From Asterionellopsis glacialis (Eukaryota > Bacillariophyta > Plagiogrammaphyceae > Rhaphoneidales > Asterionellopsidaceae), in NCBI GenBank assembly GCA_014885115.2, contig WKLE02001578.1, positions 15,353-25,953 of the forward strand: a stretch of DNA of 10,601 bases, written 5' to 3'. The notes under the pieces were generated by a model that ran no database searches, was not told the DNA's origin, and saw only the letters and a program-made list of their open reading frames with translations. The position numbers and the translations under genes were made by a program. Numbering within the stretch: position 1 is the first letter of the stretch; every line of letters starts with the position of its first letter. Of this stretch, positions 8,564-10,601 are shown one piece after another.

Positions 8564-8620
8564 CGAAACACAACAAAGAAAAGAAATATTCGCGAACAGA
8601 AAAAATAGACCACGAACACC

Positions 8621-8707
8621 ATGAACCAAGTTGACCCTTACCACAGACCACAGCTACCTAAACAAACTGAACACGACACTGAAGATTTTGCAATTATTCG
8701 CGACACC
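8621..8707 (+). CDS. possible first exon of the MORN-repeat gene
   Basis: ATG at 8621 opens a hydrophilic frame (MNQVDPYHRPQLPKQ, then AIIRDT) in the same phase as the main MORN frame and closed only by TGA at 8720-8722. A GT-AG intron from 8708 (GTCAGT) to 8773 (AAAAAG), 66 bases long with a strong pyrimidine tract at about 8733-8763, would remove that stop. The joined frame would run straight into the MORN protein, adding 42 residues before the internal ATG. Acceptors such as 8843 paired with donors 8712 or 8718 also keep phase. The alternative is that this is 5' leader or an upstream ORF and translation starts at 8813. The AAG acceptor is not ideal. Confidence 0.35.
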
Positions 8708-8812
8708 GTCAGTACACGTTGAGAATCATTGCCTCCCCTCCCGATTTCTATTTTTCTTTTTTTACGAAAAAAGGAAATCCCTTGTATTCTTATTTGGTTG
8801 GAATCGACATCA

Positions 8813-10171
8813 ATGATGAAATCTAATTCCTTTGTATCTGAAGACCAATTGTACCGAGAACGAGGTGATTTTTTTTCTACACCCAAAATGGATCGAGAGA
8901 ACGCTTTGCGGAGACTAATAGTTGTCAACCAGACAGGAGACAAGATCTATCATAAGAAAGCAGCAACTACCCCGGAGTTGTTGAAGATATTTGAGGAACT
9001 TGACCAAAGATGGTCGACCCAAAAATCACAAATGAACACGAAGAGGAAGAGCACTATGGTTGGTACTGACTGCAAAAATGATCGTTGTGAGAAGCATCAA
9101 CCGTGTGTTAGTTTGCCACGTAGAATATCAAGGTCGTCTCACCGACACGTAAAGAAATTCTCAAATGAATCCTATTTAGAATGGTTGAATAGAACAGAAT
9201 CACTAACACCAACCGCTACCTTGGAACGACGATTAGCATACAATCCATACGGCAACTGGCATTGGAAGAGACGATTGGGTGCCTTGAGCTCACAATCATT
9301 TCGCTCAAAGTATAACCGATTATCAACGCCTCGTCGACCACAGTTGCCACGAATTACTGACAATTCAACCGTCTCAACCGTGTCTTCCTCGGAGGTGGGC
9401 TTCGAAAAATCCTCTTGGACAGAACCCATTCAGATAAATAAAGGCGACTACTCATATTACGATCAGCAGGAGATCCACTCAGTTACTACCCGTCTTGGTC
9501 CGATTTTTGATGGTGAACATGTAAGGGAAAAAACTGAAAAGCAAAGGCTCAACGAAACCCACCAAGATTCTGGTATTGACAGAGGCGAGGCAAGGCAGGA
9601 AAATGAGTTCCAAAGGGTTAAGATATCCACAAAAATAGTAGGAGAATCATATCTTGGGAACCTTAGATTGAGTGGAAATGACGATGTGAGAAAAGGATTC
9701 GGAGTGTTCCTTTCGGACACTACAGGTTGTCGGTATGTGGGTGAAGTTTTCAACGATCTTCGACATGGCTATGGAATATCATCATATGAAGACGAAGGGA
9801 AATATTGTGGTCAATTCCGGAACAATAAAAAACAAGGCGTGGGTACAATTACATTTCCTGATTCCTCCTTCTATCACGGAGATTTCAATGAAGGAAACAT
9901 GGAGGGCAAAGGAACGCTTTGTTTTGGAGGTGACAACTATTATACAGGAGAATGGAAGGCAGGTGTACGGGAGGGTGAGGGAACAGAAAAAATCGGCCAC
10001 CTGGTGTACAACGGGCAATTTCAAAATGGCAAACGTCATGGCAATGGATCTCTGTTCAACACAAAATTGAATGGGGCGACAGTTTACAGAGGGCAGTGGA
10101 AAGATGGAGAGTTTTGCGGCCGGGGAGTTTCCGTCGAACACATGGACTGCAAGTTAGAAGCTTTGGGATAG
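8813..10171 (+). CDS. MORN-repeat protein
   Basis: From ATG 8813 the frame encodes 452 residues; it opens at 8723 and this is its first ATG. ATGs at 8816 and 8888 are alternatives, the last in a good context (caaaATGga). Residues 1-270 are polar and rich in Ser, Arg and Lys, with no domain I recognise and no signal peptide or membrane segment. MORN repeats follow with YxG...G.G spacing of 22-26 residues. A degenerate one begins near residue 280 (YLGNLRL), then clear ones start at about 308 (YVGEVFNDLRHGYG), 331 (YCGQFRNNKKQGVG), 354 (YHGDFNEGNMEGKG), 377 (YTGEWKAGVREGEG), 399 (YNGQFQNGKRHGNG) and 425 (YRGQWKDGEFCGRG). MORN arrays form elongated beta-hairpin stacks used as membrane-associated scaffolds, some binding phosphoinositides. 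The partner here is unknown. The TAG at 10169-10171 cuts the array off while MORN-like sequence continues downstream in frame. The gene may therefore be a truncated allele or an early pseudogene. CpG and codon use are normal, unlike the decayed block to its left. Confidence 0.85.
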   Translation: MMKSNSFVSEDQLYRERGDFFSTPKMDRENALRRLIVVNQTGDKIYHKKAATTPELLKIFEELDQRWSTQKSQMNTKRKSTMVGTDCKNDRCEKHQPCVSLPRRISRSSHRHVKKFSNESYLEWLNRTESLTPTATLERRLAYNPYGNWHWKRRLGALSSQSFRSKYNRLSTPRRPQLPRITDNSTVSTVSSSEVGFEKSSWTEPIQINKGDYSYYDQQEIHSVTTRLGPIFDGEHVREKTEKQRLNETHQDSGIDRGEARQENEFQRVKISTKIVGESYLGNLRLSGNDDVRKGFGVFLSDTTGCRYVGEVFNDLRHGYGISSYEDEGKYCGQFRNNKKQGVGTITFPDSSFYHGDFNEGNMEGKGTLCFGGDNYYTGEWKAGVREGEGTEKIGHLVYNGQFQNGKRHGNGSLFNTKLNGATVYRGQWKDGEFCGRGVSVEHMDCKLEALG

Positions 10172-10540
10172 GTGAACGACAAAGATAGTGGCAGCTATGC
10201 CGGCTTGATTCAAAATATGATTCGGTTTTACGGGGTGTATCTACAGGGCAAGAAGCATGGCATGGATATACTTGAAATCGGCGGCACAAAGTGGAAAGGC
10301 TGTTGGGAAGAAAACAAGCCTGTAACCGGTCAGTGGAGTATACAGTACAGAAATGGAGCAAGCTACTAAGGTCGTGCTTGTACATCGGAAGAGACATCCA
10401 GTCAGCTCCGCGAAATTATTTACCCAAATGGCTTTGGCAATACGGTGTCTCCTGGTGGACGGAAAAAATCTGGCGTGTTCGTAAAAGGAGAGGCCAAGAC
10501 TTGTGGTGTTGAGTGTCATGCAAAAATTAGAAGCCGGTAA
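10172..10540 (+). pseudogene. in-frame 3' continuation of the MORN gene beyond two stops
   Basis: After TAG 10169-10171 the same frame stays protein-like: DSGSYAGLIQNMIRFYGVYL, LQGKKHG, KWKGCWEENKPVTGQWSIQY and YRNGASY. It then meets TAA at 10367-10369 and continues with GRACTSEETSSQLREIIYPN, NGFGN and KKSGVFVKGEAK, ending at TAA 10538-10540. WKGCWEENKPVTGQW and IYPNGFG are degenerate MORN units, so the ancestral protein had roughly three more repeats. Each early stop is one substitution from a sense codon. No intron of reasonable length removes either. From 10541 to the window end nothing is recognised. Confidence 0.65.
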
Positions 10541-10601
10541 AGGTCAAGTTAAATTGATGTTCTCAACCAGAGTTTATCCCATCTGATTCCTTTATCGCCA
10601 T

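Larger units (their letters stand above)
8217..8620. other. intergenic boundary region upstream of the MORN gene
   Basis: There is no open frame of note. CpG content changes here from nearly none to frequent, starting at about 8310. The stretch must contain the promoter of the MORN gene if that gene is transcribed, but no TATA box or initiator can be supported. ATACCTAC (8491-8498) recurs inverted as GTAGGTAT (8524-8531). A further hairpin with a TGACG core lies at 8546-8563. Confidence 0.5.

Noticed and set aside
8729..8812. Upstream extension of the MORN frame from TTG at 8729
   Set aside because: It has no ATG, a low-complexity Phe/Lys-rich translation over a pyrimidine tract, and it looks like intron or leader sequence.
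8638..10519. Minus-strand and alternate-frame open frames across the MORN gene
   Set aside because: They are shadows of the MORN coding frame and have no recognisable domains.
10169..10540. Reassigned genetic code (TAG/TAA as glutamine) to explain the in-frame stops
   Set aside because: Gln in the intact MORN frame is written CAA/CAG throughout with no other in-frame TAA or TAG. Two isolated stops at the decaying end fit mutation better.
1..10601. tRNA, rRNA, CRISPR array, bacterial operon or phage-like genes
   Set aside because: No tRNA box pattern, no regularly spaced identical repeats, and no compact intact gene clusters were seen. Introns and protein families are eukaryotic.

Overview
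The window looks like nuclear DNA of a eukaryotic microalga, most likely a diatom or a related stramenopile. Coding traces are interrupted by spliceosomal GT-AG introns. Three blocks are recognisable: a decayed MATE-type membrane transporter, a decayed Tc1/mariner-like transposase, and a MORN-repeat protein. There is no bacterial-type operon, no RNA gene and no CRISPR array. The taxon is inferred from the style of the protein families, not proven.

The window has two very different halves. Bases 1 to about 8300 are AT-rich and almost free of CpG (about 20 CpGs by hand count). They contain only relics: a degenerate ~130-bp tandem repeat (518-860), several perfect hairpins, an unassigned degenerate region (2544-3120), a full-length but broken MATE transporter on the minus strand (4824-3203), a G-quadruplex-type G-run cluster (5263-5284), an unassigned frame holding a long stem-loop (5819-6133), and a broken transposase on the plus strand (about 6709-8216). 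From about 8310 onward CpG is frequent (about 20 in the next 460 bases) and codon use looks like that of a normal gene. This is the profile expected where a silenced, cytosine-methylated, repeat-rich segment meets active chromatin. Methylation itself is inferred, not seen.

The right part holds the only gene with a long intact frame: a MORN-repeat protein on the plus strand (ATG at 8813, stop at 10171). A possible short first exon lies at 8621. The same frame stays recognisably MORN-like past the stop, through a second stop at 10367 to a third at 10538. The gene is therefore either truncated at its 3' end or a young pseudogene.

The genes do not form a pathway. The most informative points are the sharp CpG boundary just upstream of the MORN gene, the repeated TGA stops at sites where arginine CGA would fit, two introns that can be placed from protein continuity, and an unusually long insertion between the first two catalytic acids of the transposase. 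I found no convincing undescribed system.
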